64,000 bases of DNA. Source: JBKQHQ01 sp052148715. Lineage in GTDB: Bacteria > Pseudomonadota > Alphaproteobacteria > Rhizobiales > Xanthobacteraceae. Position numbers and translations under genes: made by a program. Location: contig JBKQHQ010000216.1 in NCBI GenBank assembly GCA_052148715.1, positions 62,001 through 126,000 on the forward strand. Direction: 5' to 3'. Under the pieces are notes generated by a model. The model saw nothing but the letters and a program-made list of their open reading frames with translations, had not been told where the DNA came from and made no database searches. Positions 26,500 to 35,372 of this stretch are shown piece after piece. How positions within the stretch are numbered: position 1 is the stretch's first letter; each line of letters opens with the position of its first letter.

Positions 26500-27189
26500 T
26501 TACTTTTCGATCGAGCCGCGGTTGTCGATGCTCCTGACTATTGAGATGCGACGCTCGTACACGTCCCTGAGACAGGTGTCGTCGTCGTTGCACCCATTGC
26601 GCGTCACCCGGATCCAATCCTCCTGACTTAGCTGTAGCCTCCCGCGTTCTTGACCGACACTATTGAGCGCACTTTGGTATATGAGGGTAAGCTGGGCGTC
26701 CAACTCCCAAAGACTTTGATTACCGCAGATCGTCTGCTCGGCGGTATTCAGCCTGTTTTGCGAGTCGCACCAGCGCGGACGTTCCGGCGCCCGAGCGTAC
26801 GTCCCGTTCACATAGCGCAAAACGCCGTCGATGTTCGCTATCCCGGAGATGGTGATCGAAGTTTGATTGAAGCTCCCGTCGATCCGACGACAATTGGCGG
26901 ACAGCGTGCGTCCGGTGACCTCAATATCGGTGCAGCTGTTCTGGAATGTGCTTGCCTTTTCCATGCTGTCGAACGTCAACACGCCGTCGACGTTCGCAAT
27001 ACCTCTAACAGCGATCGAGGTGTCGTTAAACGAACCATCAGCGGCGCGGCAAGTAACAGAAAGGGTAATCCCCGTGATCTGGATATCCTTGCAGCTGTTT
27101 TGGTAGGTGCTGCCGCCTTGCGCATGGGCGGACAAAGCCATTCCACAGGCAAGTGACACGATGGAGGCTAAGAACAGTGCTCTTCGCAT
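26500..27189 (-). CDS. Secreted cyanovirin-like (CVNH) plus LprI-domain protein
   Basis: A 229-residue exported protein (signal peptide 1-23, cleavage after AHA). Residues about 26-130 contain two tandem halves, each of the form TYQNSCKDIQITGxTLSVTCRxxDGSFNxTSI..GIANVDGVL. This is the cyanovirin-N homology (CVNH) pattern of paired Cys, TCR, DGSFN and NIDGxL, a carbohydrate-binding fold. Residues about 145-220 resemble LprI: WCDSQNRLNTAEQTICGNQSLWELDAQLTLIYQSAL...EDWIRVTRNGC. The combination suggests a glycan-binding module joined to a lysozyme-inhibitor-like module, acting in the periplasm or outside. Single gene near decayed mobile DNA. CVNH is called from pattern only. Confidence 0.82.
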   Translation of the reverse strand: MRRALFLASIVSLACGMALSAHAQGGSTYQNSCKDIQITGITLSVTCRAADGSFNDTSIAVRGIANVDGVLTFDSMEKASTFQNSCTDIEVTGRTLSANCRRIDGSFNQTSITISGIANIDGVLRYVNGTYARAPERPRWCDSQNRLNTAEQTICGNQSLWELDAQLTLIYQSALNSVGQERGRLQLSQEDWIRVTRNGCNDDDTCLRDVYERRISIVRSIDNRGSIEK

Positions 27190-27566
27190 AATCGGCCTAT
27201 CATCGGGCCATGGCAACGTCGAGCCGGCCGGCGTGAGACACCCCCGGCAACGAATCGCGCCGGCTACAATACTCCCATCGCCATGTCGTCGACGTGACGG
27301 GTATGGGAAATGACGGAAGACGTTGTGGACGAGTACCGCGTGGCGGCACCTTTCATCCCTCCACCGGGCCACGGGAAGCCGCTCGTGCCTACGTGGGGCC
27401 GAAAGGCCAGCAGACGGGCAATTTTGGCGACAGCCGATGTACTCACTCCTTCCAGAGCGAGGACAAATGCGAAGGGCTGCTTCGGGTCAAAGACGGCCAG
27501 TAGCGGCGGGCGATGATCGTCGATGCAGGCCATGCTGGTTGCTCCCTGCAACGGAGGAGAACGACC
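27190..27566. other. Intergenic region without a supported gene
   Basis: About 380 bases between divergent genes. Short open frames exist on both strands (for example 27310-27516 rightward) but lack family motifs; I cannot support them. Confidence 0.35.
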
Positions 27567-27852
27567 ATGCAGAACCACAAAACCCCCAACGACGCCGCGC
27601 CGAAGCCCACGTCTTGGAATAAAGGGAAGTTGATCGGACCGAAGCCGCCGCTCCGGCCGAAGCACGTCTGCGCGATCCGCACCAAGCTGCAGCTCGAAGG
27701 GCGGACACGCGACCTGGCCATGTTCAATGTGGCGATCGACAGCAAGCTGCGCGGCTGCGATGTCGTCAAACTGAAGGTGGAGGACGTGGCTCCGCACGGA
27801 CAGGCCTTAGACCGGGCAACGGTGCGGCAAAGGAAGACTGGCCAACCGGTCA
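27567..27852 (+). pseudogene. Truncated tyrosine-recombinase/integrase N-terminus
   Basis: Starts with a good RBS (GGAGGA) and reads SWNKGKLIGPKPPLRPKHVCAIRTKLQLEGRTRDLAMFNVAIDSKLRGCDVVKLKVEDV, the typical N-terminal region of a family of small alphaproteobacterial tyrosine recombinases. It loses homology after RQRKTGQPVR, exactly where the catalytic domain should begin, so the catalytic Arg/His/Tyr residues are missing. The downstream bases read in another frame as the end of an unrelated membrane protein, marking a recombination breakpoint near 27852. Confidence 0.7.
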
Positions 27853-27943
27853 GGTGGCCTTGCTGCTCGGCGGGATCTTGGTCGCGATGGGCGGGTTCAC
27901 CGCGTTCGTGACCCGTGTTTGCGAGCACCGCGCCCGCGATTGA
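27853..27943 (+). pseudogene. C-terminal fragment of a small membrane protein
   Basis: Directly after the integrase homology the reading frame shifts and encodes VALLLGGILVAMGGFTAFV, then TRVCEHRARD and a stop: one membrane helix with a basic tail. There is no start of its own, so it looks like the tail of a deleted gene joined to the integrase remnant. Confidence 0.4.
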
Positions 27944-28316
27944 CGACCTGACGGGAGCGAAGAGCATCTACATGGAACGCGATCGAGATGGGTAGCAGGA
28001 TGCACACCATTCCACAAGCTAGGCCTCGGTCGTTAGTTGCGGAGATGCCTCCTGATTTGCTCCAAACGATATAATGATCGGCGGAATAATGACCGGCCGC
28101 GCTGCTTGGTCCGCATCCGGCGCCGCACTTTCACAGCGCGCGTCTCGACCGAGGCGTGATCAATCCCCAGAAAGCTAAGTTCGTCTCACGCACCACATCG
28201 CTCTCGACAGCACTCCAACTATCCAGGCGAAGTTTGCTCAGCGATAGTCCCGGGCGCGAGCTCGAGATGAAGCCGCGGATGACGGGCGGCGAGCAATGCC
28301 AGAGCGCCCCTCCCCC
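27944..28316. other. Intergenic region without recognised content
   Basis: About 370 bases between the integrase remnant and the DUF1800 operon. No gene, terminator or repeat was recognised. Confidence 0.35.
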
Positions 28317-29756
28317 TCAGCGGCGCTGGAACTCCGGGGCGAGGAGCAGGAGCGCCAAGGCCTGGTCGCGGCTTTCGGCGCGGGAGACCGCTTGGCGAGT
28401 CTCCGCTGAGGCGAGCGGGCCGAGCGAGGCTTCGAGGACCTCCATGGGCTCGGTGCGCGCGGTGGTGCGGCGGGCAAACGTGTTGGCGATGTCGAGCCGC
28501 TGCGCGAGGCCGTCGATCCAAGCGGCGCTGTCGTCGGAATAGCCGATCGGCGCCGGCGGGCGCCACAGCGGCTCGCCGAGCAGATTTTGCGCTTGGAACA
28601 GCGGTCCGAGGTCGGTCGGCATGCCGATCGCCCGCACCGAGCTCACGATCCACTCGGTCGGACGCTTGAGCTTGGTGCGGTTCGGCGCAAATGCTTCGGG
28701 TACCGAGATCAGCTCGAGCGCCAAATCCTTGAGGTCGCCGTTGGTGTCGATGAAGCGCTTGGCCAGCCGCTCGACCAGCGCCGGCGGCGGTTGATCGGTG
28801 ATGAAATGACGGAGCAGCTTCGCCGCCAGATGATGGGCGGCGGCCGGATGATGTGCCAGGTCTTGCAGCACGGCGCGGCCTTGGGCTACGCCGTTGCCCT
28901 CGTAGGTCTTGCCGATGATCTTTTGCGCGCCCGGCTCGTGCATCAACCGGTTGAAGACGAACTCGCCCCCGTGCGCCGGGTCTGGCCCCTGTGGAACGAC
29001 CGTCCAACCGGTGATGACCTTGGCAAGATTGGTGACGTCTTCTTGGCTGTAGACGGTGCGCACGCCGAGCGTATGCAGTTCCAGCGTTTCCCGTGCGAGG
29101 TTCTCGTTGAGCCCCTTGGTGCGGTTGATGCCGTCGATGGAAGTGGGCCCGATCGATTGGGCATTGTCGAGATACTGCAGCATCGCCGGATGGGTCTCGA
29201 CCGCCTCCAGCATGGCGCTGAAATGGCCGAGCACATGCGGGCGTATGGCCTCGCGCTCATAGGCGCCGGCGACGGCGGCCTGCACCTTATCGGCCGAGAC
29301 GCAGAAATGGTTCGACCAGAACCAAACCAGCCGCTCGACAAAGCCGATCTCACCGTCAAGGGCGGCATCGAAGTGGGCCTTGGCCTCGCGGTTGAACAGC
29401 TGCGTCGGAACCGGCACCGGCGGCGGCGAAGCGGGGGCGGCAGCCGGCGGTGGCGGCTGGGGCGGCAAAGTGGGCGGGGTCCCGGCGCTCGCCAACTTTT
29501 GTTGCTCGGCCTCGCGCCGGAGCTTTTCCAGACGATCCTGCGCCTGCTTTTCGGCATTGAACTCGAACACCGCGCGTGAGGTTTGCGCGGCCGTTGGCAG
29601 ATCACGGGCAGCGGTCAGCCCGGCGCCGGGCTTATGCAACTCGGCGACCAGGGCGCCGCGCGGATCGGAAGCGATGGCGTTGATCGAGCCCGGGCGCGGA
29701 CCGAAGCCGAAACGGTGCAGCAGCAGCGCGGCTTGAGCCTTCGGATCGAGACCCAT
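28317..29756 (-). CDS. DUF1800 family protein (downstream copy)
   Basis: A 479-residue DUF1800 protein. It begins LHRFGFGPRPGS and contains ERLVWFWSNHFCVSADK, REAIRPHVLGHFSAMLEAVETHPAMLQYLDNAQSIGP, GLNENLARETLELHTLGV and ITGWTVVP, all hallmark segments. The region at about 85-125 is a proline/alanine-rich insert. The ATG at 29756 is preferred over 29783 because GAGGA precedes it and the paralogue upstream starts at the matching place. DUF1800 proteins are usually encoded with DUF1501 proteins; their role is unknown, though an exported or envelope-linked function is suspected. Last gene of a three-gene operon. Confidence 0.92.
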   Translation of the reverse strand: MGLDPKAQAALLLHRFGFGPRPGSINAIASDPRGALVAELHKPGAGLTAARDLPTAAQTSRAVFEFNAEKQAQDRLEKLRREAEQQKLASAGTPPTLPPQPPPPAAAPASPPPVPVPTQLFNREAKAHFDAALDGEIGFVERLVWFWSNHFCVSADKVQAAVAGAYEREAIRPHVLGHFSAMLEAVETHPAMLQYLDNAQSIGPTSIDGINRTKGLNENLARETLELHTLGVRTVYSQEDVTNLAKVITGWTVVPQGPDPAHGGEFVFNRLMHEPGAQKIIGKTYEGNGVAQGRAVLQDLAHHPAAAHHLAAKLLRHFITDQPPPALVERLAKRFIDTNGDLKDLALELISVPEAFAPNRTKLKRPTEWIVSSVRAIGMPTDLGPLFQAQNLLGEPLWRPPAPIGYSDDSAAWIDGLAQRLDIANTFARRTTARTEPMEVLEASLGPLASAETRQAVSRAESRDQALALLLLAPEFQRR

Positions 29757-29809
29757 ATGCGAAAAATCCTCGTCGCTCACCATCGGTCAGTTATTAGGAC
29801 GCAACCCGA

Positions 29810-31054
29810 TCACGCAACCGCCAATAGACCGCCCATCGGCTTCGCCGCGCCGCTGTCGGGGAAAACGCCGGTGTCGAGCGCCCGCTCGGGCACGCGCACG
29901 TGGTCGCGCAGCACGCCCTTGAGCACGGCGCGCAGGTCGGTCGTCGGTTTCAGGTCGCGCGCTTCGTAGAGGCTCGCTTCCTTCACGCCGGGCCAATCGG
30001 CGATGACGCGGCCGCCCTTGAGCGCGCCGCCGGCCAGGAGCGCGATGGTCGCGGTGCCATGGTCGGTGCCCTCCGTGCCGTTGATGCGCGCGGTGCGGCC
30101 GAATTCCGTCACCACCGCAACAACGGTCTCGCGCCAGGACGGACCCATATTGGTCTCGACCGCCGCGACGGCGCCGTCGAGCGCGCCGAGCAGAGCAGCC
30201 AGACGGCCATTCACAGCGCCCTCGTTGGCATGGGTGTCCCAGCCGTCGAACGACAAGGCGCCGATGCGCGGACCGTCGGGCCTGGCCAGGAACTTTGCCG
30301 CGGACCCCGCCGACTCGGCAAAGTAGGCCTTCACCTGCGCGGCACCACCGCCCGCCGGCGGCGGCGATTTGTTGTCCATGCCACCGGCGCGGGCGATCGC
30401 CGCCAGCCCCAGCCGTTCCTCCAAAACGCGGGCCAGGCCCGGATCAGTGTGGCGATAGAGATCCAGCAACCGCATCACCGTGTCGTCGCTCGCAGGCGGC
30501 AGCCGTGGCGGCGTCCATGACAGGACCGGGGCCTTCCCGCGCACGACCAGCGGGGCAATGGGTCCGACCGCGAAGGCCTCGCGCGCTTTCGCATTCGCTC
30601 GCTCGTCGGGCGTGAGCGCGACCAGCGAGCGATTGAGCCAGCCGGTATCGGTGGCACCCGGCTTGCCGAGCCCGTTCTCCAAAACGTCCTGGCCGTCGAA
30701 ATGCGACCGTTCACGATAGGGCGTCGCCACCGCATGGACGATGGTCGCCTCCCCGGCTTTGTAGAGCCGATGCAGATTGGGCATCGCCGGATTGAGCGCG
30801 AAGAACGAATCGAGCGGCAGCGCCGGCGTGGGGCCCTCGAGCTTGAGCCCGTGGTCGCCGCGCAGCTTGACCCAGTCAGCATCGCCGACCGGCGCGACGG
30901 TGGCGAGCCCATCGAGCGCGCCGCGTAGGACGATCACCAGGAGGCGCGGATCGCGGCCTTCCGCGCGGGCGACCTTCGGCAGATAGGCCCACGCAAACAG
31001 AACGCCGGAGCCGAGCAAGAGTTCGCGGCGCGATGGCAGATGAGGGGTCGGCAT
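29810..31054 (-). CDS. DUF1501 family Tat-exported protein
   Basis: A 414-residue protein with a Tat-like signal (SRRELLLGSGVLFAWAYLPKVARA, cleavage after ARA near 31). The body matches DUF1501, a sulfatase/alkaline-phosphatase-like fold: VIVLRGALDGLATVAPVGD, SHFDGQDVLENG, LSFDGWDTHANEG, VVTEFGRTARINGTEGTDHGTA. Asp/His clusters such as DGWDTH and GTDHG could bind metals as in the alkaline phosphatase superfamily. It sits between two DUF1800 genes, with only 2 bases separating it from the upstream one and GGAGG within that gene's end. Function unknown; the pair is a common genomic unit. Confidence 0.93.
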   Translation of the reverse strand: MPTPHLPSRRELLLGSGVLFAWAYLPKVARAEGRDPRLLVIVLRGALDGLATVAPVGDADWVKLRGDHGLKLEGPTPALPLDSFFALNPAMPNLHRLYKAGEATIVHAVATPYRERSHFDGQDVLENGLGKPGATDTGWLNRSLVALTPDERANAKAREAFAVGPIAPLVVRGKAPVLSWTPPRLPPASDDTVMRLLDLYRHTDPGLARVLEERLGLAAIARAGGMDNKSPPPAGGGAAQVKAYFAESAGSAAKFLARPDGPRIGALSFDGWDTHANEGAVNGRLAALLGALDGAVAAVETNMGPSWRETVVAVVTEFGRTARINGTEGTDHGTATIALLAGGALKGGRVIADWPGVKEASLYEARDLKPTTDLRAVLKGVLRDHVRVPERALDTGVFPDSGAAKPMGGLLAVA

Positions 31055-31056
31055 GG

Positions 31057-32541
31057 TTACCTCCGCTGGAATTCCGGTGACATCAACAATAGCGCAAGCG
31101 CTTGCGGTCGGCTCTCGGCGCGCGCCAGGGCCTGCCGCGTCTCGGCGGATGCGAGCGGGCCGAGCGCCACCTCGGCAACGCCATCGGGATCGATCGATGC
31201 AGCGACCCGCCTGGCCAGCATGTTGGCGACATCGAGCCGCTGCGCAAGGCCGTCCATCCAGGCGGCGCTGTCGTCGGCAAAGCCGTTCGGCGCCGGCGGA
31301 CGCCAGAGCGGCTCGCCGAGCAGATTTTGCGCCTGGATCACGGGGCCGGGATCAGGTGGAACGACGCCCGTCGCACGCAGGGCAGCAAAAATCCACTCTC
31401 CCGGCCGTTTCAGTTTGCTGCGCGGCGCGCCCCAAGCCTCGGCGTCGGTGACGAGCATACGCGAAACCTCGCGCAAGTCGCCGTCCGTTGCCGCGAACCG
31501 CTGGGAGAGGCGCTCGACCAGAGCCTTGGGCGGATCATCGGCCACGAAGGCGCGCGCCAGCTTTGCTGCGATGTGGCGCGCGGTCGCCGGATGGCGCGCG
31601 AGGGCATCGAGCACGGAGCGCCCCTGCGCAAAACCTTCATCTGCGTAGCCCCGGCCGATCACCTGTTGCGGACCCGGCTGGTGCATGCGCGGATTGAACA
31701 TAAACTCGCCGCCATGGACGGGATCTTGCCGCGGCGGCTGCACGGTCCAGCCGGTGATGACATTGGCGAACCGGGTCACGTCGTCTTGCGTATAACCGGT
31801 GCGCACGCCGAGCGTATGCAATTCCATGATCTCGCGCGCGAGGTTCTCGTTGAGCCCCTTGCCCCGATTGATTCCAGCAATCGACTCGGGACCGATCGAG
31901 CCCGCATTGTCGAGATAGATCAGCATGGCCGGATGCGTTTCCACCGCGAGCAGCAGATCGGCGAAACGGCCGAGCACATGCGGACGGATGGCTTCGCGCT
32001 CGTAGGCCCCGGCCAGCGCGCGCACCGCGACGCCCTTGTCCGCCGAGACGCAGAAATGGTTCGACCAGAACCAAACCAGCCGCTCGACAAAGCCGATGTC
32101 CGCCGCGAGCGCCGCATCGATGCGCGCCTTGGCTTCCGCGCGATAGATCTGCTGCGGAACGCCTGGACCAGGATTCGCAGGAGCAGCACCGGCGGCAGGC
32201 GGCGACATCGCACCGCTTCCCCCCGGAGACGGCATATCGGTTGCGGTATCGGCGCGATTGGCCGCGCCGGCCGGCGGCGATTGATCCTTGAGTTGATCTT
32301 TGGCCGCGCGCTCGGCGAGACGCGCGGTCCGCCGCGCAAGCTGAAAGTTGAAGGCTTCGCGCGCCGCTTCGCCGCTGGTGAGAAGCCCCGGATCGCTGAT
32401 CCGCCCGGCGCCGGGCACGTCGAGCTCGGCCAAAATCGCCCCGCGTGGGTCGGCGGCAATCGCTGCGATCGATCCGGGCCGCGGCCCGAGGCCGAAACGA
32501 TGCAAGGCCAATACCGCATCGGCTTGGGGATCAGCTGTCAT
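31057..32541 (-). CDS. DUF1800 family protein (upstream copy)
   Basis: A 494-residue paralogue of the downstream DUF1800 protein with the same blocks: LHRFGLGPRPGS, ERLVWFWSNHFCVSADK, YEREAIRPHVLGRFADLLLAVETHPAMLIYLDNAGSIGP, GLNENLAREIMELHTLGV and the shared ending ESRPQALALLLMSPEFQRR. The insert (about 80-135) differs and is Gly/Pro/Ala-rich. GAGG lies 8 bases before the ATG at 32541. First gene of the operon. Close sequence similarity to the downstream copy suggests duplication around the single DUF1501 gene. Confidence 0.93.
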   Translation of the reverse strand: MTADPQADAVLALHRFGLGPRPGSIAAIAADPRGAILAELDVPGAGRISDPGLLTSGEAAREAFNFQLARRTARLAERAAKDQLKDQSPPAGAANRADTATDMPSPGGSGAMSPPAAGAAPANPGPGVPQQIYRAEAKARIDAALAADIGFVERLVWFWSNHFCVSADKGVAVRALAGAYEREAIRPHVLGRFADLLLAVETHPAMLIYLDNAGSIGPESIAGINRGKGLNENLAREIMELHTLGVRTGYTQDDVTRFANVITGWTVQPPRQDPVHGGEFMFNPRMHQPGPQQVIGRGYADEGFAQGRSVLDALARHPATARHIAAKLARAFVADDPPKALVERLSQRFAATDGDLREVSRMLVTDAEAWGAPRSKLKRPGEWIFAALRATGVVPPDPGPVIQAQNLLGEPLWRPPAPNGFADDSAAWMDGLAQRLDVANMLARRVAASIDPDGVAEVALGPLASAETRQALARAESRPQALALLLMSPEFQRR

Positions 32542-32874
32542 TGCAAAGTCCTCGCACATTGCACTGCGCGGGAGCGCTCACCCTCGGCCGCTCCCGTGTC
32601 GATACTGCGGCGGCAGCCTTTCCAAAGCATGGCCGCCAAATGAAAAAATCGAAAGGTTTGGTCGTGCCCAATCATGCAGCAGAACGATAGCGTTTTCTGA
32701 CCAATTGTTCAGAAAACAACAAAGGTCCCACCAAGCCGTCGTTGGCGGCCGTTGCGTCGCTTCGCGTGTGGGCGTCGTTCTCTGGTACGCCTAGGTGTCG
32801 CCGCAACGGTGTCGGACGTAGGCTCGGCCAATTTGGACACTTGAACGTGAACACTGAAAGGTGAGGTGCCGCCG
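32542..32874. other. Divergent promoter region of the DUF1800 operon
   Basis: About 330 bases between the leftward DUF1800 operon and a rightward membrane-protein gene. Aside from the dyad at 32693-32716 nothing was recognised. Confidence 0.45.
32693..32716. promoter_or_regulatory. 24-bp imperfect dyad, possible operator
   Basis: TTTTCTGA and TCAGAAAA form perfect 8-base arms around CCAATTGT; the whole 24-mer is palindromic except one base pair. It lies about 150 bases upstream of the DUF1800 operon start and about 160 upstream of the divergent membrane gene, the size and symmetry of a TetR- or MarR-type site. Confidence 0.4.
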
Positions 32875-33255
32875 ATGTCGGACATATCCCTGAACTGGAG
32901 TCCGGCCGACATCGCCCTGGTCGCGCTGTTCATGTGCTCGCCGGGCATCGCGGGCGGGCTGGTCGCGGGCGCGCTCGGATGGCCACGGCATCGCCTGCGG
33001 GGCGGAGCGCTCGGCGCCATCATCGGCTTCGTGCTCTTGGTCGGTTACTGGCACGTCTATCTCGCCTCCAACTTGTCCCTGAACCTGGATCCAGCACCCG
33101 CCGCATGGACAGCGCTCGGCGTCAGTTGGCCCGGGGTGCTGCTTGGCGCGCTTGCCGGCGCCGTGCTGTGGCGTCCACAGCGACTCTCCGGGGCGTTTTT
33201 CGGCGCCTCTGCCGGCTTCGTGCTGTGGCTGCATGGGTGGTACTTGCTTGGATAG
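32875..33255 (+). CDS. Small multi-pass membrane protein
   Basis: A 126-residue hydrophobic protein with about four membrane segments (roughly 10-35, 45-68, 80-98, 106-125) joined by short charged loops (WPRHRLRGG, WRPQRLSG). The two halves look alike (LxGALGAIIGFVLLVGYWHVYL versus LSGAFFGASAGFVLWLHGWYLL), suggesting an internal duplication. AGGTGAGG precedes the ATG at 32875. No family or function recognised. Confidence 0.72.
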   Translation: MSDISLNWSPADIALVALFMCSPGIAGGLVAGALGWPRHRLRGGALGAIIGFVLLVGYWHVYLASNLSLNLDPAPAAWTALGVSWPGVLLGALAGAVLWRPQRLSGAFFGASAGFVLWLHGWYLLG

Positions 33256-33356
33256 GCGTGGTACCGCTCAGCCGAAAATCACGAGCCCGCTGGATGTGTG
33301 CTCGCGGTGTGCTGTATTGCACAGACATAAGAGCGTGCTCGGCGCAAAATGTCATA

Positions 33357-33530
33357 ATGTCGCAAGCATCATGGTTTCGGCAGAAAGCTGACGAGTGCGC
33401 GCGCTTGGCGAGGGACGCCACCGACCCCTCCAGGCGTGACGATTACGAGGCGCAGGCGAAACATTGGCGTCAAATGGCCGAGCGGATTGACACGAACGAA
33501 AGAAATCGGGGCGGTTCAGGCGCCCAATGA
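33357..33530 (+). CDS. 57-residue MSQASW-type conserved small protein
   Basis: Encodes MSQASWFRQKADECARLARD followed by a helical, charged tail. This resembles a small protein family widespread in Bradyrhizobium and relatives (pattern SxASWxxxKAxxCARLAxxATDPxxRxxxExxxxxWxxxAExI). The function is unknown. No strong RBS is visible, so the start relies on the family pattern. Confidence 0.7.
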   Translation: MSQASWFRQKADECARLARDATDPSRRDDYEAQAKHWRQMAERIDTNERNRGGSGAQ

Positions 33531-33693
33531 CGTAGGCCGCACCGAAGGCGTGGCGGAAGGCGCTTCAAAACATAACTCTTCCAAGCGACGGTGGCGGCGC
33601 TGTCCCTGATCAGACGGCAGCGAATTTCCAGATCCCACTGGATTCATCACCTACGATGCGCAACAACGGTGGCGGCTCGCGAGAGTCCGGATC

Positions 33694-35355
33694 ATGAAGC
33701 GCAGACATCTTTTCATCGCCGCCGCTGTTGCCGCCGTGGCGGCTGCGATCGGATGGCAGCTTTTCGAACGCTACTGGTACTACATTCCCGGCATCGTCGA
33801 GGCGATCAGAGACCCGGTCGGCCCGACTCAGGATGTGCACTGGAACCAAGGGCCCGAGGTTGCGACGGCGCCGCCATCCGCGCGCCCACCCAATGTGGTC
33901 GTCATTCTGGCGGATGACCTTGGCTGGAACGATCTGACCTTCAACGGCGGCGGGGTGGCGGGCGGCAAGGTGCCGACCCCGAACATCAACTCGATCGGGA
34001 CGGATGGCATCGCGTTTACGCAAGCCTACGCGGGCGACGCTACCTGCGCGCCGTCGCGCGCGGCGATCATGACCGGCCGCTACGCGACGCGGTTCGGCTT
34101 CGAGTTCACCCCTGCACCGGTGGCGTTCGAGAAGCTGATCAGCACCTTCGCGAACGGCGACCTCAAACCGCTCTACTATTCGGCGAAAAAGAAGGATATT
34201 CCGGCATCCATCGACGAGGAGACTGTGCCGCCGTCGGAAATCACGATCGCCCAGGTGATGAAATCGAAGGGCTACCACACCAGCATGCTGGGCAAGTGGC
34301 ATCTGGGCGGCACGCCGGCGACCAGGCCTTCCGCCAGAGGGTTTGACGAGGCGCTGGGCTTTTACCCCGGCGCGTCCTTGTATCTGGCCGCCAACGATCC
34401 CAATGTGGTCAATTCCCGACAGGACTTCGATCCGATCGACAAGTTTCTTTGGGCCAATCTCCCGTTCGGCATCCGCTTCAATGGCAGCAAGCAATTCGCG
34501 CCGTCGAACTACATGACCGATTACCTCGGCGCACAAGCCGTGCAGGCGATTGCGGCGAATCGAAATCGACCGTTCTTCATGTATCTGGCGTTCAATGCGC
34601 CGCATACCCCGCTCCAGGCGTTGAAGGCGGACTACGACGCTCTCTCGCAGATCGCGGATCACCGGCTGCGGGTCTATGCCGCCATGATCCGCGCGCTCGA
34701 TCGAAACGTCGGCAATGTGCTCGACGCGCTGAAGACCAATGGGCTGGAAGAAAACACGCTGGTGATCTTCACGAGCGACAACGGCGGCGCCGACTACATC
34801 GGCCTTCCCGACATCAACAAACCGTTCCGCGGCTGGAAAGCCACCTTCTTTGAAGGCGGCATTCATGTGCCGTTGTTCATGAAATGGCCAGCGAAGCTGC
34901 CTAAGGCCGCCAAGTTCGACCGGCCGGTCGGCCATGTCGACATCTTTGCCACGGCTGCGGCCGCAGCGGCCGCCGACGTTCCCCGCGACCGCGTCATGGA
35001 CGGCATCAATCTGCTGCCCTTTGCGACCGGTGCGGCCGAGGGCCGACCGCACCAGACCCTCTATTGGCGTGACGGCGATTATAAGGTTCTCCTGGCCGGC
35101 GACTGGAAACTACAGGTCTCGGAACGGCCAAAGAAAGACTGGCTGTTCAATCTCAAGGACGATCCGACCGAGCAGAACAATCTGGCAAGCGCAATGCCGG
35201 ACAAAGTGAACGAGATGAAACGTGCTCTCGCGACGATCGATGCGGAACAAGCCAAGCCGCTCTGGCCGGCTTTGCTCGAAGGCCCGGTGAGGATCGACCA
35301 TCCCCTCGGAAGCCCGAACAGGCCGGACGACGAATACATCTACTGGGCCAATTAA
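33694..35355 (+). CDS. Arylsulfatase-type sulfatase
   Basis: A 553-residue sulfatase with an N-terminal membrane anchor or signal (about 6-22). PPNVVVILADDLGWND supplies the metal-binding Asp pair. The active-site signature C118-A-P-S-R122 followed by AAIMTGRY marks Cys118 for conversion to formylglycine. GKWHLGG and FTSDNGGADY complete the metal and sulfate site. It should hydrolyse a sulfate ester in the periplasm; substrate unknown. Followed after 17 bases by a formylglycine-generating enzyme, so the activator travels with it. The sulfate-import operon lies 4 kb further on. Confidence 0.95.
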   Translation: MKRRHLFIAAAVAAVAAAIGWQLFERYWYYIPGIVEAIRDPVGPTQDVHWNQGPEVATAPPSARPPNVVVILADDLGWNDLTFNGGGVAGGKVPTPNINSIGTDGIAFTQAYAGDATCAPSRAAIMTGRYATRFGFEFTPAPVAFEKLISTFANGDLKPLYYSAKKKDIPASIDEETVPPSEITIAQVMKSKGYHTSMLGKWHLGGTPATRPSARGFDEALGFYPGASLYLAANDPNVVNSRQDFDPIDKFLWANLPFGIRFNGSKQFAPSNYMTDYLGAQAVQAIAANRNRPFFMYLAFNAPHTPLQALKADYDALSQIADHRLRVYAAMIRALDRNVGNVLDALKTNGLEENTLVIFTSDNGGADYIGLPDINKPFRGWKATFFEGGIHVPLFMKWPAKLPKAAKFDRPVGHVDIFATAAAAAAADVPRDRVMDGINLLPFATGAAEGRPHQTLYWRDGDYKVLLAGDWKLQVSERPKKDWLFNLKDDPTEQNNLASAMPDKVNEMKRALATIDAEQAKPLWPALLEGPVRIDHPLGSPNRPDDEYIYWAN

Positions 35356-35372
35356 ATTCAGGAGTGCTCCGC

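Noticed and set aside
27310..27516. 68-residue rightward frame before the integrase remnant
   Set aside because: Overlapping frames of similar length exist in all phases and none shows family sequence; not supportable.
27567..27852. Active integrase and thus a live mobile element
   Set aside because: The catalytic domain is missing and no attachment-site repeats around a tRNA were found.
31102..32643. 513-residue rightward open frame opposite the upstream DUF1800 gene
   Set aside because: The leftward frame has clear DUF1800 blocks and an RBS; the rightward one is compositional.
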